DNA from: an uncultured Collinsella sp.
Lineage (GTDB): Bacteria; Actinomycetota; Coriobacteriia; Coriobacteriales; Coriobacteriaceae
DNA: 64,000 nucleotides
Assembly (NCBI GenBank): GCA_900540985.1
Contig: UQIC01000005.1
Span: 1-64,000 of the forward strand
Reading direction: 5' to 3'
In this document: in pieces, positions 43,917 through 52,223 of the stretch
Numbering within the stretch: the stretch's first letter is position 1
How the letters are laid out: every line of letters starts with the position of its first letter
Notes under the pieces: model-generated
What the model saw: only the letters and a program-made list of their open reading frames with translations
Database searches by the model: none
What the model was told of the DNA's origin: nothing
Translations under genes and position numbers: made by a program

Positions 43917-44495
43917 TTATTCCTCGTACGCGCCCTCAAGCCGAAGCAGCCACTCCTTGCGGTCAAGTCCGCCGGCATATCCGTTGAGCGAACCGTCGGC
44001 GGCAACCACGCGATGGCACGGCACAATGATCGAAATGGGATTTCGCGCGACCGCGGCCCCCACGGCACGGGGAGACACAACGGGTGCTTCGTTTCCCGGT
44101 ACACGATGTCGAGCCGCAACACGCTGGGCGATCTCACCATACGTAGCGACCTCGCCACGCGGGATAGAAAGCAGCTCAAACCAAACCTCGCGCTGAAACG
44201 CCGTACCAATCATATGCAACGGCGGCGTAAACCGAGGTTCCTGCCCTGCAAAATAAGCATTCAGCCAAGCCCAGGAACGCTCAAGCACCGAAGAAGCCGC
44301 ACCATTTGCCGGACTCACCGACGACATGCCACCAATACCGGAAACCGCGTCGGCGCCTTCAACATGTTCGGAGTCTTCCCGTAGAAGCGTGGAGCCAAAA
44401 TGCTCCTGTCCCTCAAACCAAAGTCCCGTCAGACCGCGGCCATCAGCGGCAAGCAAGATTTCGCCCAAAGGCGAGGCAAACGTCGTCGTGACCAC
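43917..44495 (-). CDS. ogt: Methylated-DNA--protein-cysteine methyltransferase
   Basis: The product has 192 residues. The acceptor site IIVPCHRVV is intact, followed by GSLNGYAGGLDRKEWLLRLE. The HTH part is FQREVWFELLSIPRGEVATYGEIAQRV. It repairs O6-methylguanine by suicidal alkyl transfer. The region between the two lobes (about 40-70) has an insert rich in Ser/Gly/Ala. It stands alone on the minus strand. Confidence 0.92.
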   Translation of the reverse strand: MVTTTFASPLGEILLAADGRGLTGLWFEGQEHFGSTLLREDSEHVEGADAVSGIGGMSSVSPANGAASSVLERSWAWLNAYFAGQEPRFTPPLHMIGTAFQREVWFELLSIPRGEVATYGEIAQRVAARHRVPGNEAPVVSPRAVGAAVARNPISIIVPCHRVVAADGSLNGYAGGLDRKEWLLRLEGAYEE

Positions 44496-44563
44496 CAGCG
44501 GCTCCTTTCAAAACTCCGCACCATAATACCGCGAATTGTGCAGACAACCCCAATCGACCCCAA

Positions 44564-44646
44564 AGTCACCCAAGGCAACAGGCGCAACGCGCCGCCGCTG
44601 CCGGCCGCGCCCCACAGTCCCCCAAGGCGGCAGGCGCGAAGCGCCG
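44564..44646. repeat. Direct repeat pair with GGCGC hairpins
   Basis: Two 31-bp units (44564-44594 and 44616-44646) follow the pattern AGTCMCCCAAGGC then CAGGCGC..GCGCCG, 52 bp apart, each with a GGCGC/GCGCC hairpin. The rest of 44496-44760 is GC-rich, non-coding and unrecognised. Confidence 0.5.
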
Positions 44647-44760
44647 AGGCCGCCGCCGGGACCAGGGCCTGCAACGGCCACGCACCCCCACATCAGCCCA
44701 GCGGCCCCAACCAACAACGGCCCCATCGCAGGCCGCTCGCAGCAGCGTCACCGCAGGCGA

Positions 44761-44880
44761 GGGCCGGGCTTAGTTTTCAGAACACTCCGCAGACCAGTGT
44801 GGCGCCTTGTCCGCGGCTCCGAAGGAGCAGGACAAGGCGCCACACATGGTCGAGGACGTTCTGAAAACTAAGCCCGGCCC
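44761..44880. repeat. Two-tier nested palindrome, element C (reverse orientation)
   Basis: Outer arms are 23 bp and perfect (44761-44783 and 44858-44880; GGGCCGGGCTTAGTTTTC...). The inner stem GTGTGGCGCCTTGTCC (44797-44812) pairs with 44830-44845, with a GCTCC/GGAGC tip. On the minus strand the internal motifs are CGTCCTCGACCATG (44857-44844) and CTGCGGAGTG (44793-44784). It lies past the asd stop codon. Confidence 0.9.
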
Positions 44881-44897
44881 CCGCCGGACAGGTCACA

Positions 44898-45923
44898 CTA
44901 CTCGCAGAGCAGCTTAGCGATCTGGACGGCGTTGGTTGCCGCGCCCTTACGGATTTGGTCGCCGCAGCACCAGAAGGTGATGCCGCGCGCGGCCTCGGAG
45001 TTCGAGATGTCGCGACGCACGCGGCCGACCCAAATCAGGTCCTGGTCGGAGGTGTCCATCGGCATGGGGAAGCGATCGTGCGCATCCTCGGCGCTCATGT
45101 CGTCAACCAGCTTGACACCCGGGGCAGAAGCCAGCGCAGCACGGGCCTCGTCAACCGTAATGTCGCGCTCAAACTCAAGCGTAATGCTCTCGGAGTGCGA
45201 GCGCAGCACGGGCACGCGCACACAGGTGCAGTTCACGCGCAGCTCGGGCAGGTGCATGATCTTGCGGCCCTCGTTTTGCAGCTTCATCTCCTCGGAGGTA
45301 AAGCCCTCTTCCTTGACGCCGCCAATCTGCGGAATCAGGTTGCTCGCCAGCTGGGCGGCAAACGCGCGCGGCTCGGGAATCTCCTCGCCGCGGCCCAGGG
45401 CGGCCAGCTGAGCCTCGAGCTCGGCCATACCGGGAGCGCCGGCACCCGAAGCCGCCTGATACGTCGAGACGATCATGCGCTTCACGCCGGCGAGCTGATG
45501 CAGCGGCCACGTGGGAACCAGGCCGATGATGGTCGCACAGTTGGGATTGGCGATAAGGCCGTGATGCCACTTGATATCGTCGGCATTGATCTCGGGCACG
45601 ACCAGCGGTACCTCGGGATCCATACGGAAGGCATGGCTGTTGTCGACCACGACGGCGCCGCGTTTGACGGCCTCGGGCAGCAGCTCCTTCGCGATATCGT
45701 CGCCGGCGGCTCCAAGCACAATGTCACAGCCCTCAAAGGCCTCGGGGCAAGCCTCTTCGATCACGATCTGCTCGCCGCGGAACTCAACGGTCTTGCCCGC
45801 GGAGCGCGCACTTGCCAGCAGCTTGAGCTTGCCAACCGGGAACTCCTGCTCGTTGAGGCACTCGAGCATCTGGGTGCCCACGGCTCCCGTCGCGCCCAAA
45901 ATAGCAACCGTGTACTGTTTCAT
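44898..45923 (-). CDS. asd: Aspartate-semialdehyde dehydrogenase
   Basis: The product has 341 residues from ATG 45923, preceded by AAAGGGGGAAG; the frame is open further upstream. NADP-binding N-terminus VAILGATGAVGTQMLE. The active-site Cys is in IANPNCATIIGL and QAASGAGAPGM follows, with the His in LRVNCTCVRVPVLRSHSES. It makes aspartate semialdehyde from aspartyl phosphate, the branch point to threonine, methionine, lysine and diaminopimelate. lysC lies upstream on the same strand. Confidence 0.95.
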   Translation of the reverse strand: MKQYTVAILGATGAVGTQMLECLNEQEFPVGKLKLLASARSAGKTVEFRGEQIVIEEACPEAFEGCDIVLGAAGDDIAKELLPEAVKRGAVVVDNSHAFRMDPEVPLVVPEINADDIKWHHGLIANPNCATIIGLVPTWPLHQLAGVKRMIVSTYQAASGAGAPGMAELEAQLAALGRGEEIPEPRAFAAQLASNLIPQIGGVKEEGFTSEEMKLQNEGRKIMHLPELRVNCTCVRVPVLRSHSESITLEFERDITVDEARAALASAPGVKLVDDMSAEDAHDRFPMPMDTSDQDLIWVGRVRRDISNSEAARGITFWCCGDQIRKGAATNAVQIAKLLCE

Positions 45924-46096
45924 GCTTCCCCCTTTAAAGGTTTTGGCTTTTGCCCGCACGCCGAGCAGGCCGATTATTGTTGCCAGTGTATACAAGAACA
46001 GGGCGGGCACGAAACCCGCCCCGTCGAAACGAAACCGAAATGAAACGCCCCGCCGTAGATTTTTGAGACATGACCCCAAAATCTACCGAGCAGTCG

Positions 46097-47485
46097 CTAC
46101 TTTTTGAGCGTGGCCAGGGCGGGATCGACCGGTGCGGGGGCCTCCAGATCGGAGACCTTCACAATGCCGTTCTCGTCGGAGAAGGCACGGTAGATGGTCT
46201 GAATCGCCAGGTCAAAGTCCTTCTCCTCGACACCGATAATGATGTTGATCTCGTCGCAGCTCTGCGAAATCATACGCACGCTCACGCCGGCCTGGCCAAG
46301 CATGCCAAACAGATGGCCCGAGATGCCGGCACGACCACGCAGGTTGCGGCCGACGGTAGCGATAAGCGCCAGGCCCTCGACGACCTCGATCTCGAGCGGC
46401 TCGACCTCCTGCTGAATGTCGCTCACAAGCGAGTACAGCGAATCGTGAACGTCCTGCTCCTGCACCACGGCGCCAAAGCGGTCGACACCGGTGGGCATGT
46501 GCTCGACGGAAACGTCATAACGCTCGAAGACCGAAAGCGCGCGGCGCATAAAGCCGACGCGGGGCTTGGTACGGTCGCGAGCCACGTTGATGGCGACAAA
46601 GCCGCGCTTGCCGGTCACGCCGGTAATGATGGGCTCCGCCTCGCCCTCATCAGCCGTCTCACTAATGATGGTGCCGGGGTCCTGCGGCGCATTGGTGTTC
46701 TTAATGACCAGCGGAATACCCGCCTCGCGCACAGGGAACACGGCCTCCTCGTGCAGGACGCTTGCACCCATGTACGAAAGCTCGCGCAGTTCCTCGTAGG
46801 TAACGCGGGCGATGGGCTGAGCCTCGGGAACAATACGCGGATCGGCAGAATAGAAGCCCGAGACGTCGGTCCAGTTCTCGTACAGGTCGGCACCCAGGCA
46901 CTTAGCCAAGATCGAGCCCGAGATATCGCCGCCGCCACGGTCGAGCAGCTTGATCTGGCCCTCACGCGTCGCGCCGTAGAAACCGGGCATAACAAAGCCG
47001 CCCTGCTGACCGTACTCCTGCACCAGCTCGGAGGTACGATTCATGCTGAGCGTACCGTCGTGATGGAACGCCACAACCGTCGCGGCGTCCAGGAACGGCA
47101 GGCCCAGGTACTCGGCCATCAGGCGAGCGGTAAAGTACTCGCCGCGGCTCACGAGCTCCTCGGTAGAGTAGCCGCCCGAGCGGGCGCGCTCGGCAAAGGC
47201 CGCGAACTCCTCGCGGATGGGATAGGTGAGCTCCAGCTCGTCAGCGATATCAAAATAGCGCTGGCCAATGTCCTCGAGCAGTTCCTCGCACGACACGTGA
47301 TACTTAACGTGCGCGTTAACCAGGTAGAGCAGGTCGGTCACCTTGGTGTCGCCCTTAAAGCGGCGGCCGCAGGCGGAAACCACCACAAAACGGCGGGCAG
47401 GGTCGGCGTCGACGATGGCCTTGATCTTCTTGAAGTGTTCGGCGTCGGCGACCGACGAGCCGCCAAACTTGGCAATTTTAATCAT
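46097..47485 (-). CDS. lysC: Aspartate kinase
   Basis: The product has 462 residues, monofunctional type. KFGGSSVADAEHFKKI, VVVSACGRRFKGDTKVTDLL, ELVSRGEYFTARLMAEYL and GGGDISGSILAKCLGADLYENWTDVSGFYSADPR form the kinase domain. Two ACT domains end the protein (GKRGFVAINVARDRT..., ALIATVGRNLRGRAGISGHLFGMLGQAGVSVRMISQ), so feedback control by lysine or threonine is likely. It is transcribed away from thrC. The asd gene follows on the same strand after 173 bp. Confidence 0.95.
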   Translation of the reverse strand: MIKIAKFGGSSVADAEHFKKIKAIVDADPARRFVVVSACGRRFKGDTKVTDLLYLVNAHVKYHVSCEELLEDIGQRYFDIADELELTYPIREEFAAFAERARSGGYSTEELVSRGEYFTARLMAEYLGLPFLDAATVVAFHHDGTLSMNRTSELVQEYGQQGGFVMPGFYGATREGQIKLLDRGGGDISGSILAKCLGADLYENWTDVSGFYSADPRIVPEAQPIARVTYEELRELSYMGASVLHEEAVFPVREAGIPLVIKNTNAPQDPGTIISETADEGEAEPIITGVTGKRGFVAINVARDRTKPRVGFMRRALSVFERYDVSVEHMPTGVDRFGAVVQEQDVHDSLYSLVSDIQQEVEPLEIEVVEGLALIATVGRNLRGRAGISGHLFGMLGQAGVSVRMISQSCDEINIIIGVEEKDFDLAIQTIYRAFSDENGIVKVSDLEAPAPVDPALATLKK

Positions 47486-47589
47486 GGGCTGGAGGTTACC
47501 TTTCTAAAAAGCCTCTGCGAACCTATTTTGCGCGCTCTGATACCATGGTTTCACCGATTGGGACCAAGGCATCCGAGGAGCAGTGTTAT

Positions 47590-49107
47590 ATGGGAACTTA
47601 TCATAGTACACGAGGACGCACTTTATCGTGCTCAAGTAAGGTGGCAATCCGCACCGGCATCGCTCCCGACGGGGGTTTGTTTGTCTCGGACGAGCTCGGC
47701 ACCCAGCAGGTCGATATCAGCTCGCTTGCAGATAAATCGTACTTTGAAATCGCTCAAGATGTGTTGGGAATGTTACTGAATGATTACACGGCCGAAGAAA
47801 TTTCGACGTGTGTCGACGAGGCATACCGTGGCACGTTCGCGAGCGAAGAGGTCACGCCGCTCGTCAAACTCGATGCCGCACCGGGCGCCGACGCCCCTCA
47901 GACCTATGTGATGGAGCTCTTTGGCGGCCCCACAAGCGCCTTCAAGGACGTCGCCCTGCAGATGCTCCCCCGTCTGATGGCCCGCACCTCTGCCAAGGAC
48001 GGCGGCGCCGAGCGCATCATGATCGTCACCGCCACGTCGGGCGACACGGGCAAGGCTGCGCTCGCCGGCTTTGCCGACGCCCCGGGCACGGGCATCACCG
48101 TCTTTTATCCCGAGGGCAAGGTCAGCCGCGTCCAGAACCTGCAGATGTCCACGCAGGAGGGCGACAACGTCGCCGTCTGCGGCATCCGCGGCAACTTTGA
48201 CGACGCCCAGAGCGCCGTCAAGCGCATCTTTGCCGATAAGGAGCTTGCCGAGCGCCTGGAGGCCGCTGGCACGGTGCTTTCGAGCGCCAACTCCATCAAC
48301 GTCGGCCGTCTGGTACCGCAGGTCGTCTACTACTTTGCCGCCTATGCGCAGCTGCTGCGCGCCGGTGCCATCGAGGCTGGCGACGCCGTAGAGTTCTGCG
48401 TACCGACCGGCAACTTTGGCGATATCTTGGCCGGCTACTACGCCAAGCGCATGGGCCTGCCCGTCGCCAAGCTCGTCGTGGCGAGCGACAAGAACAACGT
48501 GCTTGACGACTTCCTGACCACCGGCGTTTACGACCGTAACCGCCCGTTCTTCACGACCATCTCGCCGTCGATGGACATCCTTATTAGCTCCAATCTGGAG
48601 CGCATGCTGTACTTCCTGTCCGATGGCGACTGCGAGCTTGTTGCCGGCCTTATGGAGCAGCTGGCGCAGACTGGTCGCTACGAGGTTCCTGCCGACCTGC
48701 TGGCAAAGATTCAGAGCGTCTTTGGCTGCGGTTGGGCCAGCGAGGACGAGGTCCGCGCTGCCATCAAGAGTTGCTGGGATGCGAACGGCTACGTGATCGA
48801 CCCGCACACCGCTTGCGGTTATCACGTCTTTGAGCAGGTCGCCCCCGCCGAGAGCGCCAAGGCCCGCGTGCTGCTTTCGACCGCCAGCCCCTACAAGTTC
48901 CCGCGCGCCTGCTGCGACGCCCTGGGGCTCGACGTTCCCGAGGACGACTTTGAGGCCATGCGCGTGCTCGAGCAGGCCACCAACACGGTCGCCCCGACCC
49001 AGCTCGCCGAACTCGAATCCAAGCCCGTCCGTTTCGAAGACGTCTGCGACGTAGCCGACATGGCCAACTACGTAGAGCAGGCTGCAAAAAAGATGGCTAC
49101 CAACTAA
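47590..49107 (+). CDS. thrC: Threonine synthase
   Basis: The product has 505 residues from ATG 47590 (GAGGAG upstream; MGTYHSTRG). PLP lysine in ELFGGPTSAFKDVALQM. ATSGDTGKAALAGFADAPGTGITVFYPEGKVSRVQNLQM and PTGNFGDILAGYYAKRMGLPVAKLVVASDKNNVLDDF are typical of the longer (class I) threonine synthases. It converts phosphohomoserine to threonine. thrB follows after 203 bp that hold a terminator-like hairpin and nested palindrome D. Confidence 0.95.
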   Translation: MGTYHSTRGRTLSCSSKVAIRTGIAPDGGLFVSDELGTQQVDISSLADKSYFEIAQDVLGMLLNDYTAEEISTCVDEAYRGTFASEEVTPLVKLDAAPGADAPQTYVMELFGGPTSAFKDVALQMLPRLMARTSAKDGGAERIMIVTATSGDTGKAALAGFADAPGTGITVFYPEGKVSRVQNLQMSTQEGDNVAVCGIRGNFDDAQSAVKRIFADKELAERLEAAGTVLSSANSINVGRLVPQVVYYFAAYAQLLRAGAIEAGDAVEFCVPTGNFGDILAGYYAKRMGLPVAKLVVASDKNNVLDDFLTTGVYDRNRPFFTTISPSMDILISSNLERMLYFLSDGDCELVAGLMEQLAQTGRYEVPADLLAKIQSVFGCGWASEDEVRAAIKSCWDANGYVIDPHTACGYHVFEQVAPAESAKARVLLSTASPYKFPRACCDALGLDVPEDDFEAMRVLEQATNTVAPTQLAELESKPVRFEDVCDVADMANYVEQAAKKMATN

Positions 49108-49119
49108 ACCCCTTATAAG

Positions 49120-49149
49120 GCGCCGGCGAAAGCCGGCGCACTTTCTTTC
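49120..49149 (+). terminator. Hairpin after thrC
   Basis: GCGCCGGC-gaaa-GCCGGCGC, a perfect 8-bp stem with a GNRA-type loop, followed by ACTTTCTTTC. It may separate thrC and thrB expression. Confidence 0.75.
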
Positions 49150-49185
49150 ATCAGATAACCCCCGGGATGATGACGAACGCGCACA

Positions 49186-49297
49186 GCGTGCCTGGCTGTT
49201 TAGTTCGTCGCGAGTTCCGCACGCAAAGGAAAGCACTTAATGTGCTTTCCGTCTTGCGCAGGACTGCCCGAGCAGCGAACTAAACAGCCAGGCACGC
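49186..49297. repeat. Two-tier nested palindrome, element D, ahead of thrB
   Basis: Perfect 22-bp arms 49186-49207 (GCGTGCCTGGCTGTTTAG...) and 49276-49297. Inner stem GGAAAGCAC/GTGCTTTCC (49228-49250) extended by CGCAA/TTGCG. On the minus strand a CTCGGGCAGTCC and a TGCGGAA resemble the motifs of elements A-C. The right arm ends 2 bp before the thrB Shine-Dalgarno AGGAGG. Confidence 0.85.
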
Positions 49298-49310
49298 CAG
49301 GAGGACTCAC

Positions 49311-50192
49311 ATGATCAAAATCACCGTCCCAGCAACGAGCGCCAACTTGGGCATCGGCTACGATACCCTCGGCATGGCCGTCAGCCTCTACTCGCACTTC
49401 ACCTTCGAGCGCGCCGACAAGCTCACCATCACGGGCTGCCCCGAGGAGTTCCAAAACGAGAATAACCTGGTCTACGTGAGCTTTGTGGATGCACTGGCCG
49501 CATGGGGCGAGTCGGCTTTCCCCGTTGCCATCGATATTCAAACTGATGTGCCCGTCGCCCGCGGCCTGGGTTCCAGCTCCACCTGCGTCGTCGCTGGCAT
49601 CATGGCGGCCGCCGCGCTGACGGGCCACACCGTCGACCGCGCCGAGCTCGTCCGCATTGCCACCGAGGTCGAGGGCCATCCCGATAACGTCGCCCCCGCT
49701 ATCCTGGGCGGCGCCGTCTGCTCCTTTACGCCGACCGATTCGCTCCCCCAGTGTCTGCGCTACGAGGTGAGCGATCGCTTGCGTTTTATTACCGTGATTC
49801 CGCCCTACGAGGTGCATACGAGCGAGGCGCGCAAGGTTGTGCCGCAAGAGATTCCACTCTCCACCGCCGTATGGCAAATGGGCCGCATCGCCGGCATGAC
49901 GCGCGGCCTGGAGACCGGCGACCTTGACCTGATTGCCGCCGCCAACGACGACCGTATCCAGGAGCCCTATCGCCGCCGCCTCATCCCCGACTACAACGCC
50001 GTGCGCGACACCTGCCTTAACGGCGGCGCTAAGACCATCTGGATTAGCGGCTCGGGCTCGACCCTCATGGCTGTAACCGACGACACCATTGTGGCAAAGT
50101 TCCTGCAGGTCAAGCTGCGTGAGCAGTTCCCCAAATGCGACACGCACATTCTGACGTGCGACACCGAGGGCGCCCAGATCGAATACCTGTAG
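49311..50192 (+). CDS. thrB: Homoserine kinase
   Basis: The product has 293 residues. GHMP kinase signatures: VPATSANLGIGYDTLGMAV, ATP loop PVARGLGSSSTCVVAGIMAA, and C-terminal GGAKTIWISGSGSTLMAV. It phosphorylates homoserine for ThrC. AGGAGG stands 6 bp before the ATG. It follows thrC on the same strand. Homoserine dehydrogenase is not in this window, so the pathway is completed elsewhere. Confidence 0.95.
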   Translation: MIKITVPATSANLGIGYDTLGMAVSLYSHFTFERADKLTITGCPEEFQNENNLVYVSFVDALAAWGESAFPVAIDIQTDVPVARGLGSSSTCVVAGIMAAAALTGHTVDRAELVRIATEVEGHPDNVAPAILGGAVCSFTPTDSLPQCLRYEVSDRLRFITVIPPYEVHTSEARKVVPQEIPLSTAVWQMGRIAGMTRGLETGDLDLIAAANDDRIQEPYRRRLIPDYNAVRDTCLNGGAKTIWISGSGSTLMAVTDDTIVAKFLQVKLREQFPKCDTHILTCDTEGAQIEYL

Positions 50193-50215
50193 CGCCCTGC
50201 CTCATTGCTCTCACC

Positions 50216-50332
50216 GGCCCCCTTGGGGCTTCCCCTGAAAACGTCCTCGATCATGAATTGCCCCGTCGTGCGCTTCGCGCGACGGGGCAATTCGATCTGC
50301 GGATTGTTTTCAGGGGAAGCCCCAAGGGGGCC
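50216..50332. repeat. Two-tier nested palindrome, element B
   Basis: Perfect 27-bp arms 50216-50242 (GGCCCCCTTGGGGCTTCC...) and 50306-50332. Inner stem AATTGCCCCGTCG/CGACGGGGCAATT (50256-50292) with a GCGC/GCGC tip. Internal motifs CGTCCTCGATCATG (50242-50255) and CTGCGGATTG (50298-50307) match elements A and C. It follows thrB. Confidence 0.9.
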
Positions 50333-50411
50333 TGCGCAGCCTCGACAGGATAATCGCATTCACTGATTTAATATTGCGTTCCTTCGGAGTAACGGACAAG
50401 AAGCCTTCACG

Positions 50412-50458
50412 ATGCGGAAAGATTTGGGGGCAAAGCCCCTGGCCTCCCCTACGTTAAC
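50412..50458. repeat. Solitary right half of a nested palindrome
   Basis: TGCGGAAAGATTTGGGGG and the following CAAAGCCCCTGGCCTCC and GTTAAC closely match the right side of element A (36481-36525). No left half is present. The rest of 50459-50608 shows no gene; it contains a TTTTTTT run and AT-rich DNA before the XRE gene. Confidence 0.6.
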
Positions 50459-50608
50459 TTCGCTGACGGCGGCTACAGGGACCTACACTCTGGAAAGTCG
50501 CCGGGCTGATTTTTTTGGCTTCTATTTGATAAAGGCGCACTTCCCAGCATCTCATTCGCCCTATAGCTCTGTTTTAATTTCTAATTGATGATCGATGCGT
50601 GGCGTCAT

Positions 50609-50872
50609 CTAATTATCTTCGCTACTCAAAACAGCCCCAAGTTTACGTACTAGCGTCTCAACAGTAATTCCGAGTGCATCCGCATAGACAAACTGCTCAT
50701 AAACCCTAAGGCTGCGTTCCCCGGTCTCGACCTTTGAGATGAACGACTGAGGTACCCCCAGTTTCTTTGCGAGTTCAACCTGAGTGATACCTTGCTCCCG
50801 ACGAATCTGGGAAAGGCATTTTCCGCATGTCCTGTTAGCATCAACGTTCATGCCGTTTACGCTATATTCCAT
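50609..50872 (-). CDS. Small XRE-family HTH regulator
   Basis: The product has about 87 residues from ATG 50872; ATG 50851 is an alternative, and neither has a strong ribosome site. The HTH is clear: CLSQIRREQGITQVELAKKLGVPQSFISKVETGERSLRVYEQFVYADALGITVETLVRKLG. A perfect palindrome lies directly upstream and touches the start region, so autoregulation is likely, possibly with a very short leader. It is divergent from the zinc-ribbon-like membrane protein gene. Confidence 0.8.
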   Translation of the reverse strand: MEYSVNGMNVDANRTCGKCLSQIRREQGITQVELAKKLGVPQSFISKVETGERSLRVYEQFVYADALGITVETLVRKLGAVLSSEDN

Positions 50873-50876
50873 TTTG

Positions 50877-50899
50877 ATATATCCCAAACTGGGATATAT
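50877..50899. promoter_or_regulatory. Palindromic operator of the XRE gene
   Basis: ATATATCCCA-aac-TGGGATATAT, perfect 10-bp arms, ending 4 bp from the XRE ATG and 73 bp from the divergent gene at 50973. It may govern both genes. Confidence 0.75.
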
Positions 50900-50972
50900 T
50901 TATGTCACCAGCCATTCCGCTTATCAAAAATGCCCATTGCAGATCCATAGCTAGGAAGGAGCCTCGATAAAC

Positions 50973-51986
50973 ATGAATGACGAGATGAAGGAGCCCGACG
51001 AGGAAAAGGCACTCAGTGAGTCCGACGAACGGAAGCCAGATTTCAAAGCCGAGCAGTTTTCTGATGGTGCTAGCGACACCCCCTCCTCTGATATTCCGCC
51101 ATCAAACGAAGATGACGGCGCACGCAAAAATGAAGAAAACGACTCACTTCTAACGCGGGCCATTCATAAATTAGGCAATAAAAAACGAGCGGCAATCGCA
51201 GCTGCCGTGGCAGTTGTCATCATCTTCAGTTTGCCCATGCTGTTTCCTCAATTGTTTTGTAGCCACAAACTATGGGCCAATGCAACCTGCACTAGCCCTC
51301 GTGTATGCAAAAGTTGCGGCAAAACCGAGGGAGAACCTCTCGGGCACGAATGGGAAGAAGCAACTTGTACGACACCGAAGACCTGCCAGCGTTGCGGCGA
51401 AACGAAAGGGGAGCCACTCGGACACCAACCGGGCTCGTGGACCAAAGAACTCGACTACGTAGATGCCACCTCAAAGGAAATACGAGAATGCGAAAAATGC
51501 GGAGAGATCGTTGACACCCGCAACGAGAAGGAAATCACATCTTTTCTTGGCGACGGAAAGTTTTCAATTTCCCCAAAAGGCTTTATTGATCGACTTAACG
51601 AGGAATTCTCCGATATCCCCAATTGCAGCAGCATGAATGCGGATTACGAACTAGACGATAGCGGCATGGGACTCGAACTTCAGATCAAAAACGGTTCAAA
51701 GATTGCCGGTATTGGAGGCTTCTTTTCGGACTCGAGTAACCCGGTGCTACTCAGCTATCTTGGATCCGAAAACTGCTTCAAAAACATAGTCATGTACTTC
51801 GAAAACTCCGACTATGCCGCGGCGACAGCATTGGCAACTATACAAGCAATCGATCCAACACTTTCGTTTTCAGACGCCAAGGAAGTTGGTGCTGCCTGCG
51901 TAGATACGCCAACTGTCAAAAATGGAATTACGTATGCAATCGTAGCTTCGAATGGAGAGTACTGGCTAAGCGCTCGAATTGAATAA
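50973..51986 (+). CDS. Single-pass membrane protein with paired Cys-knuckle repeats
   Basis: The product has 337 residues. Residues 1-70 are acidic and cytoplasmic, 74-90 form one membrane helix (AAIAAAVAVVIIFSLPMLF). Outside lie two tandem units of the form CS/H-x-W-x-x-ATCTxPxxCxxCGxTxGEPLGH (about 97-150), then a third CxxCG (RECEKCGEIVD). Such units recur in surface proteins of gut Gram-positives. The C-terminal 150 residues are a globular domain I do not recognise. Codon use is AT-richer than the housekeeping genes, which fits an accessory region. It is divergent from the XRE gene and may be its target. Confidence 0.75.
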   Translation: MNDEMKEPDEEKALSESDERKPDFKAEQFSDGASDTPSSDIPPSNEDDGARKNEENDSLLTRAIHKLGNKKRAAIAAAVAVVIIFSLPMLFPQLFCSHKLWANATCTSPRVCKSCGKTEGEPLGHEWEEATCTTPKTCQRCGETKGEPLGHQPGSWTKELDYVDATSKEIRECEKCGEIVDTRNEKEITSFLGDGKFSISPKGFIDRLNEEFSDIPNCSSMNADYELDDSGMGLELQIKNGSKIAGIGGFFSDSSNPVLLSYLGSENCFKNIVMYFENSDYAAATALATIQAIDPTLSFSDAKEVGAACVDTPTVKNGITYAIVASNGEYWLSARIE

Positions 51987-52067
51987 TTTTCTTTGATTAC
52001 TAAATTCAGACGCCTCTTACTCGCGATATATTAAAACTCAACCCCTGGCAGCATCGTCAATCGAAAA

Positions 52068-52103
52068 TTGCCCCGCCGAGCACTTTAGCTTGGCGGGGCA
52101 TTT
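52068..52103. terminator. Terminator-like hairpin between convergent genes
   Basis: TTGCCCCGCCGAG pairs with CTTGGCGGGGCA over about 8 nt, followed by TTTC. The remaining sequence 51987-52223 shows no gene. Confidence 0.65.
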
Positions 52104-52223
52104 CAATATGAAAGCGGATTTAAATATCAACAAGGCCTGCACGCTCCAACGAGACAGCCGGCTTCGCTGCTCAAATTGCCCTTGGTGAACCACAAGTTGA
52201 GCAATCAGTGGCCAGAATCCCCT

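Noticed and set aside
46070..47779. Plus-strand open frame of 569 codons opposite lysC
   Set aside because: Antisense shadow of aspartate kinase; no recognisable domain, and it runs into thrC in another frame.
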